Below are positions 1 through 6,047 of a stretch of DNA of 7,046 bases, in pieces. The position numbers and the translations under genes were made by a program. Source of the DNA: Oscillospiraceae bacterium (GTDB lineage: Bacteria; Bacillota_A; Clostridia; Oscillospirales; Oscillospiraceae); NCBI GenBank assembly GCA_015068055.1, contig SVLG01000079.1:1-7046 (forward strand). The letters run 5' to 3'. Position 1 is the first letter of the stretch. Each line of letters begins with the position of its first letter. The notes beneath the pieces were generated by a model. It was not told where the DNA came from and did no database searches. It saw nothing but the letters and a program-made list of their open reading frames with translations.

Positions 1-724
1 GGACGGAGCCCGGCTGGAAGGGGCTTTCGTTGGAGCCGCAGCAGAGAACCACATCTGCCAGATTGGCCGCCGGGGACTTCATGAAACGGGTTATGAGAAT
101 GGATTTGATCCCCAGTCTTTTGGCCAGTTCCAGAATCTGAACACCGACGGTGGTGGCACCGGAGTAGGAGAAGAGGACGATGATATCGCCGGGGTCCATG
201 GTGGCCACGGCAGAAAGCTGGCTGTGCGAATCCGCAACGGCCTGAAACTTGTTGCTCACCGTGGAAAAGAGCTGGGCGCAGGCACTGGCCATGACCATGC
301 TGCCGCCGCTGCCGAAACAGATGACACGTCCGGCCTCTTCGAAAAGCTCCAGAGCCTGTTCCACGCTCGCCGGAGACAGCAATTCCATGGTCTGCCGGAC
401 TGCATTCTGAGCCAGAGAAGCTACCTCGGCACGGCGGCTTACGGGAGAGTCGGCGGAGATGCTGTCGTCGCTGCTTTGTCTGGCGGTGGCGGCGCCCTTG
501 GCAAGCTCGATCTTGAAGGCGTTAAAGCCCTTCAGCTCAAGACTGCGGCAAAAGCGGGAAACGGTGGCATCGGCCACGCCGCATTCCTCGGCCAGCTGCG
601 TGATGGACATGAACTGCACCTGCGTGTTGGCCGTCAGCACAAAGTCGGCCACCTTCCGCTCGGCGGCGGGCAGGTCGTGATAGGCAATGTGTATGCGCTC
701 AATAATGTCTATGTCTTCGGGCAT
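1..724 (-). CDS. RpiR/MurR-family transcriptional regulator (HTH + SIS domain), C-terminus cut by window edge
   Basis: Reading the minus strand from ATG at 724-722 gives 241 codons open to the left edge, starting MPEDIDIIERIHIAYHDLPA. Residues about 1-75 form the RpiR-type N-terminal winged helix-turn-helix, with the recognition segment ITQLAEECGVADATVSRFCR at 41-60. A linker follows to about 115. The SIS sugar-phosphate-binding domain begins near 120 and shows the phosphate-loop-like FGSGGS (137-142) and FSYSGATT (185-192). Family members are usually about 280 residues, so roughly 40 are missing. The start is supported by GAGGT 6-7 nt upstream. The gene sits 12 nt behind the epimerase stop, so the two are probably co-transcribed. 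Known relatives sense phosphorylated sugars (MurNAc-6P, ManNAc-6P, GlcN-6P). The ligand and targets here are inferred to be the neighbouring amino-sugar uptake genes. Confidence 0.93.
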   Translation of the reverse strand, partial: MPEDIDIIERIHIAYHDLPAAERKVADFVLTANTQVQFMSITQLAEECGVADATVSRFCRSLELKGFNAFKIELAKGAATARQSSDDSISADSPVSRRAEVASLAQNAVRQTMELLSPASVEQALELFEEAGRVICFGSGGSMVMASACAQLFSTVSNKFQAVADSHSQLSAVATMDPGDIIVLFSYSGATTVGVQILELAKRLGIKSILITRFMKSPAANLADVVLCCGSNESPFQPGSV

Positions 725-736
725 CGCTTACCTCAA

Positions 737-1927
737 TCATTCACCGAGGATTTCGGTCATCATCTGATCCACAAGAATCAGGCAGCGGGGCACATGGAAG
801 GGACCCTTGAAGGTGCTGCCCTTGCAGGCGGGCTGGGTGGGCTGGCCGTCCCGGCGCAGATAGCCGTACCATTCGCCGTACTCATCGGCAAAATAGGTCT
901 TGCAGTAATCCAGCACCTGATAGAAGATGTCCAGATACTTCTCGTCCCGGGTGTCCCGGTAGATCATCATGGCGGCGATGAGAGCCTCGTTATGGGGCCA
1001 CCAGAGCTTCATGTCGTGCTCATAGGCTTCGGGAGGATTGCCGAGGCAGTCCTTGAAGTAGAGAATGCCGCCGTACTCGTGGTCCCAGCCCATGCTGAAG
1101 GCCATGTCAAAGACGTTGATGGCCTTGGCGTGGAGTTCCTTGTCGCCGATGTCGTTGGCGTAGTCCATGAGGAACCAGGAACACTCGATGTCGTGGCCGG
1201 GGTTCACCATGCGGCCCTCGGTGACGTCCAGACGGGCGGTGCCGTCGGGAGCCACGTTCTCCAGCGTGCAGCCCAGCTCGGGCTTCACATGGTAGTTGAA
1301 GATGTCCGCCACGCACTCTCTGGCGCGCTCATCGTAGACATGGCGCATCTCGGGATCGACGCGCTTCATGACGCCGGTGACGTTGAGGATGATCATGGGG
1401 ATGCCGAGGCTGCGGCCGGCGCGGGTGGACTTGGGACCCATGCCGGCGGGGTCGGCCATGCCGTGGTTCAGGTTCCAGTACATATCATAGGCACGGCGGG
1501 CGCGCTCCAGGTGCTCCCGCTCGCCGGTGATGCCGTAGTACTCGGCGTTGGCGATGCAGTAAAAGGCCTCGGAGAAGCAGTAGCGGCGCTGACGCAGGGG
1601 GGTGCCGTCAGCCTCCACGGTGAAGTAAAGGCGGCCGTTGGCCTCGCGGTTGACGCAGTGCTCCTCAAGGAAGTCGATGCAGCTCTTGGAGGCCTTCAGC
1701 CACTCTTCCTTCACGCCGTAGACATGGCAGAGATAGGCATAGGTCCAGCCGCAGCGACCCTGCATCCAGACACTCTTGTCGGTGGAGTAGACCTGACCGG
1801 TGCGGTCGAGGCAGGTGGTGACGCCGCCATGAACGCCGTCCATGCCGTTTTTCAGCCAGAAATCCGCCACACCGGTAAGCTGATTGCGAATCCACTGGCG
1901 CTCGGCCAGAAACTTTTTGCGATCCAT
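737..1927 (-). CDS. N-acylglucosamine 2-epimerase (AGE / renin-binding-protein type)
   Basis: A 396-residue cytoplasmic protein, close to the usual AGE length of about 390-400, predicted to fold as an (alpha/alpha)6 barrel. It should interconvert N-acetylmannosamine and N-acetylglucosamine. Visible signatures are KSVWMQGR (51-58), NPGHDIE (242-248, catalytic-type His245), WWPHNEA (309-315) and KGPFHVPR (374-381, catalytic-type His378). The two histidines lie where the reactive pair of the family sits. NPGH and FHVPR resemble AGE more than cellobiose 2-epimerase, whose motifs differ at these sites. The ATG at 1927 is preceded by AGGAGG with an 8-nt spacing. It is the first gene of a minus-strand unit with the RpiR regulator and diverges from the DUF624 gene. 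Most Firmicutes sialic-acid loci use the unrelated (beta/alpha)8 NanE, so an AGE here is a variant route. An N-acyl-hexosamine or free mannose substrate cannot be excluded. Confidence 0.9.
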   Translation of the reverse strand: MDRKKFLAERQWIRNQLTGVADFWLKNGMDGVHGGVTTCLDRTGQVYSTDKSVWMQGRCGWTYAYLCHVYGVKEEWLKASKSCIDFLEEHCVNREANGRLYFTVEADGTPLRQRRYCFSEAFYCIANAEYYGITGEREHLERARRAYDMYWNLNHGMADPAGMGPKSTRAGRSLGIPMIILNVTGVMKRVDPEMRHVYDERARECVADIFNYHVKPELGCTLENVAPDGTARLDVTEGRMVNPGHDIECSWFLMDYANDIGDKELHAKAINVFDMAFSMGWDHEYGGILYFKDCLGNPPEAYEHDMKLWWPHNEALIAAMMIYRDTRDEKYLDIFYQVLDYCKTYFADEYGEWYGYLRRDGQPTQPACKGSTFKGPFHVPRCLILVDQMMTEILGE

Positions 1928-1935
1928 ATGGAAAA

Positions 1936-1941
1936 CCTCCT
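1936..1941 (-). promoter_or_regulatory. Ribosome binding site of the epimerase
   Basis: On the minus strand AGGAGG lies 8 nt before the ATG at 1927 and fixes the start. The 14-nt stretch AGGAGGTTTTCCAT (1941 down to 1928) is identical to the initiation region of the SGNH hydrolase at 3305-3292. Confidence 0.8.
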
Positions 1942-1969
1942 GTTTATTTATCGATCTTTATGTTACAAT
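1941..1969 (+). promoter_or_regulatory. Putative extended -10 promoter for the DUF624 gene
   Basis: TGTTACAAT at 1961-1969 is a good extended -10 element (TG, one base, then TACAAT). A weak -35 (TGTTTA, 1941-1946) lies 17 bp upstream. This would start transcription near 1976, leaving a leader of about 20 nt with GGGAGGG (1985-1991) 6 nt before the ATG at 1998. The minus-strand promoter for the epimerase must overlap this 70-bp gap. Only a weak match was found for it (-35 TGGATT with -10 GATAAA on the minus strand). Confidence 0.5.
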
Positions 1970-1997
1970 GAATCCATCCTTTTCGGGAGGGATATAA

Positions 1998-2603
1998 ATG
2001 TTTCGTAATCTTTTCAAGCCGGACAGTTCCCTGCTTATCACCATGAACTGGATCACCGACTGCATCTTCCTCAGCCTGTTCTGGCTGCTGGGCTGCTTCG
2101 GTGTGGTGACCGCGGGTGCGTCCTTCGCCGCTCTTTATGACGCCGCATACCGCACCTACCGGCAGAGTGAGAGAAATTCGTGGCAGCGCTTCCTGTATGT
2201 GTTCCGCAGCAATCTCAGGGCGGGAATCGTGCCGACGCTTCTGCTTCTGGCGGCTTTCTGGGGTCTTCTCAAGGGGGGTGTTGCCCTCTGGAACCTTGCG
2301 GTGGCCGGAAACCTTTCCTGGGCGCTCTTTGCGGCCGGGGCGCTGCTGGCTGTGCTGGGGCTGGGGGTGCTGAGCGTTTTGTTTCCGCTGCTCTCCCGCT
2401 TTGAAAACGGTCTCAGTACTCTTTTGAAGAACACGCTGCTGCTCGCTCTTGCGAATCTTCCCCGGACGCTGGCTCTGGGCGTACTCAATGCCGGGGCAAT
2501 CTTCCTTTGTGTCCGTTTCGTGTTTCCGTTCTTTTTCCTGCCGGCGCTGGCTTCCCTGCTGGGAAGCCTCCTGCTTGAGCCGATGTTTAAGCCGTATATG
2601 TAA
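1998..2603 (+). CDS. DUF624 / YesL-family membrane protein
   Basis: A 201-residue hydrophobic protein of the DUF624 (YesL) family, of normal length. The family hallmarks are visible: an N-terminal segment MNWITDCIFLSLFWLLGC (16-33) followed by VVTAGASFAALYDA, an amphipathic WQRFLYVFRSNLRAG stretch, a central FPLLSRFENGLSTLLKNTLLLALANLPRTL region, and a C-terminal LPALASLLGSLLLEPMFKPY. Four or five transmembrane helices are likely. The biochemical function of the family is unknown. Members occur very often beside CUT1 sugar ABC transporters and glycoside-utilisation genes, as here, which suggests a role in carbohydrate uptake. GGGAGGG 6 nt upstream supports the ATG. The gene is transcribed alone, divergent from the epimerase and convergent with the hydrolase, and ends at a strong terminator. 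Confidence 0.88.
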   Translation: MFRNLFKPDSSLLITMNWITDCIFLSLFWLLGCFGVVTAGASFAALYDAAYRTYRQSERNSWQRFLYVFRSNLRAGIVPTLLLLAAFWGLLKGGVALWNLAVAGNLSWALFAAGALLAVLGLGVLSVLFPLLSRFENGLSTLLKNTLLLALANLPRTLALGVLNAGAIFLCVRFVFPFFFLPALASLLGSLLLEPMFKPYM

Positions 2604-2610
2604 GCCGCAG

Positions 2611-2638
2611 GGCACGCCCACGGGGGCGTGCCTTTTTT
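2611..2638 (+). terminator. Rho-independent terminator of the DUF624 gene
   Basis: A perfect 9-bp GC-rich stem (GGCACGCCC, 2611-2619, with GGGCGTGCC, 2624-2632) encloses a 4-nt loop and is followed by six T (2633-2638). The T-run overlaps the stop codon of the convergent SGNH gene (2639-2637). On the minus strand the hairpin is not followed by a T-tract, so it looks one-directional. Confidence 0.93.
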
Positions 2639-3293
2639 ATATCAGGGCGGGGATGCGCCCGGCCAGCGCCGTGGCCAGAGTTTCGTGGCCCTTTTTCGTC
2701 AGGTGCATATAGTCCACGGTGTTGAACTCGCAGCCAAGCGCCTGGGCGTCGAGAAAGTGGCAGCCGATGAGTTCACACTGTTCTTTATAATAGTGCGCCA
2801 GCTCCCGGGACTTTTCCACGCAGCAGGCTCCCATGGTGGCGCCTACGGCGCTTGCGGGCATGCCCTCGCCGATGTGGGGCGGGGCGATGACGAGAATGTT
2901 GGGTTTCTTATCCCCCCAGCATTCGGTGGCCATGGCCTTTTTCACCAGCCTCCCCATGCCGATGGCCACGCAGGCGGCGCTGGCGGCAAAACGTTCCTTC
3001 ACGTCGTTGGTGCCCAGCATAATCACCAGCAGATCCACAAACTCGTGGCTCTTGAGACAGGGGGTAATATATTGGAGAGCGCTGAGACCCTCGTGGATGG
3101 GATCGTCAAAGCAGGTGGTGCGGCCGGAAAGCCCCTCCTCCACCACAAGATAATCCTCTCCCAGCAGAGACTGCAGGCGGCGCGTCCAACGCTCATCTTC
3201 GTTGAAGCGGATGCCGCCGTCGGCACAATCGGCCGGATCGGCGCAGTAGCCGTGGGTGTTGGAATCGCCCAGACAGACAATATGCTTTTTCAT
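2637..3293 (-). CDS. SGNH/GDSL hydrolase, arylesterase/acyltransferase-like (cytoplasmic)
   Basis: A 218-residue SGNH hydrolase with all four blocks: GDSN (9-12, nucleophile Ser11), EEGLSGRTT (52-60, oxyanion Gly), GTND (94-97, Asn96) and DYMHLT (194-199, Asp194 and His197 of the triad). The RWTRRL, EEGLSGRTT and VDLLVIMLGTNDVK segments closely resemble the Mycobacterium smegmatis acyltransferase MsAcT as I remember it, so it belongs to that arylesterase/acyl-transfer branch rather than to NanS or the large secreted sialate esterases. There is no signal peptide, so it acts in the cytoplasm. AGGAGG 6 nt before the ATG at 3293 supports the start. It is divergent from the transporter genes and shares their control region. 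It may remove O-acyl groups from an imported sugar. The substrate is not determined by sequence, but the enzyme class is clear. Confidence 0.9.
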   Translation of the reverse strand: MKKHIVCLGDSNTHGYCADPADCADGGIRFNEDERWTRRLQSLLGEDYLVVEEGLSGRTTCFDDPIHEGLSALQYITPCLKSHEFVDLLVIMLGTNDVKERFAASAACVAIGMGRLVKKAMATECWGDKKPNILVIAPPHIGEGMPASAVGATMGACCVEKSRELAHYYKEQCELIGCHFLDAQALGCEFNTVDYMHLTKKGHETLATALAGRIPALI

Positions 3294-3321
3294 GGAAAAC
3301 CTCCTCCGCTTCGTTTCATTT

Positions 3322-3349
3322 AGAATACCATTTTTTCGTTATCCGTCAA
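3322..3349 (-). promoter_or_regulatory. Putative promoter of the SGNH hydrolase
   Basis: Read on the minus strand: TTGACG (3349-3344), a 16-bp spacer, then TATTCT (3327-3322) preceded by TGG, which forms an extended -10. Transcription would start near 3315, about 22 nt before the start codon, with AGGAGG in between. Confidence 0.6.
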
Positions 3350-3362
3350 GGGAAAGAGGGCA

Positions 3363-3384
3363 CTTTCGGCAGGATGTACGAAAG
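3363..3384. promoter_or_regulatory. Spaced inverted repeat CTTTCG-10 nt-CGAAAG (candidate operator)
   Basis: CTTTCG at 3363-3368 and CGAAAG at 3379-3384 are perfect inverted half-sites separated by 10 bp. The site lies 13 bp upstream of the -35 of the hydrolase promoter. The same half-site forms the compact palindrome at 3448-3457. Binding by the neighbouring RpiR-type regulator is an inference. Confidence 0.45.
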
Positions 3385-3447
3385 GGAAGGGGTACTTTTG
3401 TGCGGCTTGGAAAAAATTTTCAAAATTGACAAAATACATGAAAATCT

Positions 3448-3457
3448 CTTTCGAAAG
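3448..3457. promoter_or_regulatory. Perfect palindrome CTTTCGAAAG (candidate operator)
   Basis: A 10-bp perfect palindrome ends 3 bp before the -35 box of the binding-protein promoter. It overlaps a looser GAAA-N5-TTTC symmetry at 3440-3452. The position just upstream of -35 fits either an activator site or a repressor that hinders RNA polymerase. Confidence 0.45.
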
Positions 3458-3460
3458 TCG

Positions 3461-3489
3461 TTGACAAGTTCCGTTTCATCCTGTAAAAT
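3461..3489 (+). promoter_or_regulatory. Strong sigma-A-type promoter of the transporter operon
   Basis: Consensus TTGACA (3461-3466), exactly 17 bp of spacer, and TAAAAT (3484-3489). Transcription should start near 3496, giving a leader of about 60 nt. The upstream DNA is AT-rich (3410-3445) and could act as an UP element. A second TTGACA at 3426-3431 has no convincing -10 at the right distance. Confidence 0.85.
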
Positions 3490-3555
3490 TCAAAGCATAA
3501 AAGTATGGTTATCTGGCCGTACAATTAAAAGTAATTAAAACAAGGAGAATGTACA

Positions 3556-4938
3556 ATGAAGAAGCTTACTGCCCTTCTGCTGGCCGTTGTCATGGTTCTC
3601 TCTCTGACTGCCTGCTCCGTCGAGAAGACCGAGGCTCCTGCCGCTGCTCCCGAAGCTCCCGCTGCTGCTCCCGAGGCTGCTCCTGAGGCTGCTCCCGCTG
3701 AGCCCGCCGAGCCCACCGCCGCTTCCGAAATCACCCTGTGGACCTACCCCATCGGCAAGTGGGGCGATCAGGCCACTGTGGATGAGCTGATGGCCGGCTT
3801 CGAGGCCGCCACCGGCATCAAGGTTGCTGTTGAGTACCTCGACTACCAGACCGGCGACGACAAGGTCAACACCGCCATCGAGGGCGGCGTGGCCCCCGAC
3901 GTCATCATGGAAGGTCCCGAGCGTCTGGTCGCCAACTGGGGTGCCAAGGGCGTCATGGTCGACATCGCTGACCTCTACGACGACGCTGCCAAGGCCAACC
4001 TGATCCCCTCCGCCATGGCTGACTGCTTCCTGGGCGAGTCTGCCTACGAGTACCCCCTCTGCGTCAACGCTTTCTGCATGGGTATCAACAAGACCGTCTT
4101 CGAGGCTGCCGATGCCATGCAGTACATCAACGAAGAGACCCACACCTGGAAGTCCGTTGATGACTTCATCGCTGCTATGGATGCTGTCTATGCCCACACC
4201 GGCAAGCAGGTCGGCGCCGTCTTCTGCGGCGGCCAGGGCGGCGACCAGGGCACCCGCGAGCTGGTCAAGCACCTCAAGGGCGGCTCCTTCACCAACCCCG
4301 AGCACACCGAGTACACCTGGGCTTCCGAGGAGAACATCGAGGCTCTGACCTTCCTGGCTAACTGGGATGCCGTCGAGTTCGATCCCTCCATCGTCGGCGG
4401 CGACGAAATCGCCCTCTTCTACAACGGCACTCTGAACGTTGCTTTCTGCTGGAACGCTGCTCAGCAGACCAACCCCAACACCGCTAACACCGGCGCCGGC
4501 CTGACCGCCAACGGCGACGAGATCATGTACATGGCCTTCCCCGCTGACGACGTTGCTGACGTTCGTCTGGGCTGCCAGAACTACGGCTTCGGCATCTTCA
4601 ACACCGGCGACGAGTCCAAGATCCTCGCTGCCAAGGAGTTTATCAAGTACTTCTGCGCTGGCGAAGGCGCTCCCGCTGCTGTCCGCGCTACCAACAACTT
4701 CCCCGCTGACATGACCATCGAGGGTGTTTACGAGGGTCACGAGGCTGAGGAAATCCTGAACAGCTACAATGCCAACATGCTGCCTCTGGCTGCTGACTAC
4801 TACCAGGCTACCACCGGTTGGGCTGAGGCCCGTACCTGCTGGTGGAATATGCTGCAGGAAGTCGGCGCTTCCGATGGCACCGCTGAGACCATCACCGGCA
4901 TCGTTGAGAAGTGGGCTGCTCAGGCCAATGGCCAGTAA
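3556..4938 (+). CDS. Sugar ABC transporter solute-binding lipoprotein (CUT1, SBP family 1)
   Basis: A 460-residue extracellular binding protein. The N-terminus MKKLTALLLAVVMVLSLTAC is a lipoprotein signal peptide with lipobox LTAC, so Cys20 would be lipidated and the protein anchored outside the membrane. Residues about 25-56 are a low-complexity Ala/Pro/Glu linker. The family 1 extracellular solute-binding fold starts near 57 (SEITLWTYPIG) and continues through FEAATGIKVAVEYLD and GGVAPDVIMEGP to the C-terminus. AAGGAG 8 nt upstream supports the ATG. Codons are strongly biased (GCT/GCC, CTG, ACC, AAG), more so than in the minus-strand genes, consistent with high expression. It heads an operon with two permeases. 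The ligand cannot be read from sequence. An amino sugar, sialic acid or a derivative is inferred from the epimerase nearby. Confidence 0.92.
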   Translation: MKKLTALLLAVVMVLSLTACSVEKTEAPAAAPEAPAAAPEAAPEAAPAEPAEPTAASEITLWTYPIGKWGDQATVDELMAGFEAATGIKVAVEYLDYQTGDDKVNTAIEGGVAPDVIMEGPERLVANWGAKGVMVDIADLYDDAAKANLIPSAMADCFLGESAYEYPLCVNAFCMGINKTVFEAADAMQYINEETHTWKSVDDFIAAMDAVYAHTGKQVGAVFCGGQGGDQGTRELVKHLKGGSFTNPEHTEYTWASEENIEALTFLANWDAVEFDPSIVGGDEIALFYNGTLNVAFCWNAAQQTNPNTANTGAGLTANGDEIMYMAFPADDVADVRLGCQNYGFGIFNTGDESKILAAKEFIKYFCAGEGAPAAVRATNNFPADMTIEGVYEGHEAEEILNSYNANMLPLAADYYQATTGWAEARTCWWNMLQEVGASDGTAETITGIVEKWAAQANGQ

Positions 4939-4966
4939 TTCCTTACGGCATTACATCACCTGACTT

Positions 4967-5004
4967 AAAAAGCCCCTCCCCCCTTCGAGGGGAGGGGCTT
5001 TCTT
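4967..5004 (+). terminator. Strong hairpin after the binding-protein gene (terminator or attenuator)
   Basis: A perfect 13-bp stem (AAAGCCCCTCCCC, 4969-4981, with its complement at 4989-5001) with a 7-nt loop is followed by a short T-rich tail (CTTTCTT). It starts 28 nt after the stop codon. Because the permease genes follow on the same strand without an obvious new promoter, it probably lets a fraction of transcripts through, or protects the upstream mRNA, giving more binding protein than permease. Confidence 0.85.
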
Positions 5005-5016
5005 CCCAGTGATTAC

Positions 5017-5097
5017 GGTAATAGTGAATAGGTGAGCCGTCTGCGTTCGGCATCGGCGGGATGGGGACGGTTCATTTATTCACTATTCACGATTACC
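5017..5097. repeat. Long imperfect palindrome, REP/MITE-like intergenic element
   Basis: The left arm GGTAATAGTGAATAG (5017-5031) matches the inverse of the right arm (5083-5097) at 14 of 15 positions. Inside it a second pairing, GTGAGCCGTC (5032-5041) with GACGGTTCAT (5066-5075), is continuous if two G-U pairs are allowed. A 7-nt bulge lies at 5076-5082 and a 24-nt loop at 5042-5065. The GTGAATAG motif and the GGGGACGGTTC string (5063-5073) are reminiscent of dispersed palindromic repeats in Clostridia genomes, some linked to RAYT-type transposases. That resemblance is from memory. It lies between the hairpin terminator and permease 1. Confidence 0.6.
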
Positions 5098-5113
5098 ATA
5101 AAGAGAAAGTTTG

Positions 5114-5132
5114 AGAGGAGAGGATATCCTTG
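5114..5132 (+). promoter_or_regulatory. Ribosome binding site deciding a TTG start
   Basis: The purine-rich run GAGGAGAGGA (about 5114-5123) lies 6-9 nt before TTG at 5130-5132. The first in-frame ATG (codon 15) has no ribosome binding site, so TTG is the better start. Confidence 0.7.
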
Positions 5133-6035
5133 GCTAACAAAAACACGCTGCTGGCCAGAAACCGCAAGCTGATGATACGGGAAACCGTTACATCATATTT
5201 GTTTCTGGCTCCCTTTCTGGTCTTCTTCATCATGTTTGTCGTCTACCCCATGTTCATGTGCGTCTACACCTCTTTCTTCGACGCCACCATGGGCAGAGAA
5301 GACGTGTTCGTTGGTTTCCAGAACTATGTGACGCTGTCCAATGACCCCATCTTCTGGAAGGCTCTCTGGAACACCCTGATCATCGTTCTGGTGTCCGTGC
5401 CTGTTACCTGCGCCTTCTCCCTGTGGGTGGCCTCCGTCATCAGCAAGATGCCTGTGGCGGCTACCTCCCTCTTCCGCTGCATCTTCTATCTGCCTGTGGT
5501 TACCGGCTCCGTGGCCGTCACCATGGTCTGGAAGTGGATGTACAATAACTACTACGGCATCTTTAACTACATCGGTACCCAGACCGGCCTCATTGAGAAC
5601 AACATCAACTGGCTGGGCGATCCGAAGTATGCTCTGGGCTGCATCATCCTCATCCTGCTGACCACCTCCGTGGGCCAGCCCATCGTCCTTTACGTCTCCG
5701 CTCTGGATAACGTGGACAAGTCTCTGGTGGAAGCCGCCGAAGTGGACGGTGCCAACTCCCGTCAGGCCTTCTGGAAGATCAAGTGGCCCCAGATGATGCC
5801 CACCACCCTGTACATTCTGGTCATCACCACCATCAACTCCTTCCAGTGCTTTGCGCTGATCCAGCTGTTGACCAACGGCGGCCCCAACAACGCCACCATG
5901 ACCATCATGTACTACATCTACCACAACGCCTTCCGACTGTACCGCTACGGTTACGGCAATGCCATGGGTGTCATTCTCGCCATCATCATTGCCATCCTGT
6001 CTGCGATCCAGTTCAAGATGGGCCAGGAAAAGTAA
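5130..6035 (+). CDS. CUT1 sugar ABC transporter permease 1 (MalF/UgpA-like)
   Basis: A 301-residue inner permease subunit, normal length for this family, with about six transmembrane helices (roughly 22-46, 79-104, 114-135, 168-190, 224-250, 275-295). The cytoplasmic EAA loop that docks the ATPase is clear: EAAEVDGANSRQAFWKIKWP (201-220). The LAPFLVFFIMFVVYPMF start, the WLGDP stretch (161-165) and the LTNGGPNNATMTIMYYIY segment (247-264) are typical of MalF/UgpA-type subunits. It uses a TTG start (5130) supported by the upstream GAGGAGAGGA. It pairs with permease 2, which begins 12 nt downstream. No ATPase gene is visible, which is usual for CUT1 operons in Firmicutes that share an MsmK-type ATPase. 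Confidence 0.92.
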   Translation: MANKNTLLARNRKLMIRETVTSYLFLAPFLVFFIMFVVYPMFMCVYTSFFDATMGREDVFVGFQNYVTLSNDPIFWKALWNTLIIVLVSVPVTCAFSLWVASVISKMPVAATSLFRCIFYLPVVTGSVAVTMVWKWMYNNYYGIFNYIGTQTGLIENNINWLGDPKYALGCIILILLTTSVGQPIVLYVSALDNVDKSLVEAAEVDGANSRQAFWKIKWPQMMPTTLYILVITTINSFQCFALIQLLTNGGPNNATMTIMYYIYHNAFRLYRYGYGNAMGVILAIIIAILSAIQFKMGQEK

Positions 6036-6047
6036 GGAGGTAGTGTG

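Noticed and set aside
224..2008. A 594-codon plus-strand open frame opposite the epimerase and regulator genes.
   Set aside because: It is antisense to two well-recognised families, its translation is low-complexity (Gly/Ala/Val/His-rich) with no domain, and it has no fitting ribosome binding site. It is a by-product of GC-rich codon bias.
2628..3323. A plus-strand open frame of 231 codons across the SGNH hydrolase.
   Set aside because: The minus strand has all four SGNH blocks and a good ribosome binding site. The plus frame begins inside the terminator hairpin.
3426..3454. A second promoter using TTGACA at 3426.
   Set aside because: The hexamer 17 bp downstream (TTTCGA) does not resemble a -10 box, whereas the promoter at 3461-3489 is near consensus.
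3439..3455. A possible CcpA cre box near the binding-protein promoter.
   Set aside because: The central CG of the cre consensus is absent and several conserved positions do not match.
3535..4740. A 401-codon minus-strand open frame opposite the binding-protein gene.
   Set aside because: A mirror of a highly biased coding sequence. The translation is Gly/Val/Asp/Ser-rich, and its C-terminal Ser/Gly/Ala repeat is only the reverse of the Ala/Pro/Glu linker.
5011..5100. A CRISPR array or riboswitch in the gap before permease 1.
   Set aside because: There are no regularly spaced direct repeats, and I recognise no riboswitch core. Inverted arms explain the structure better.
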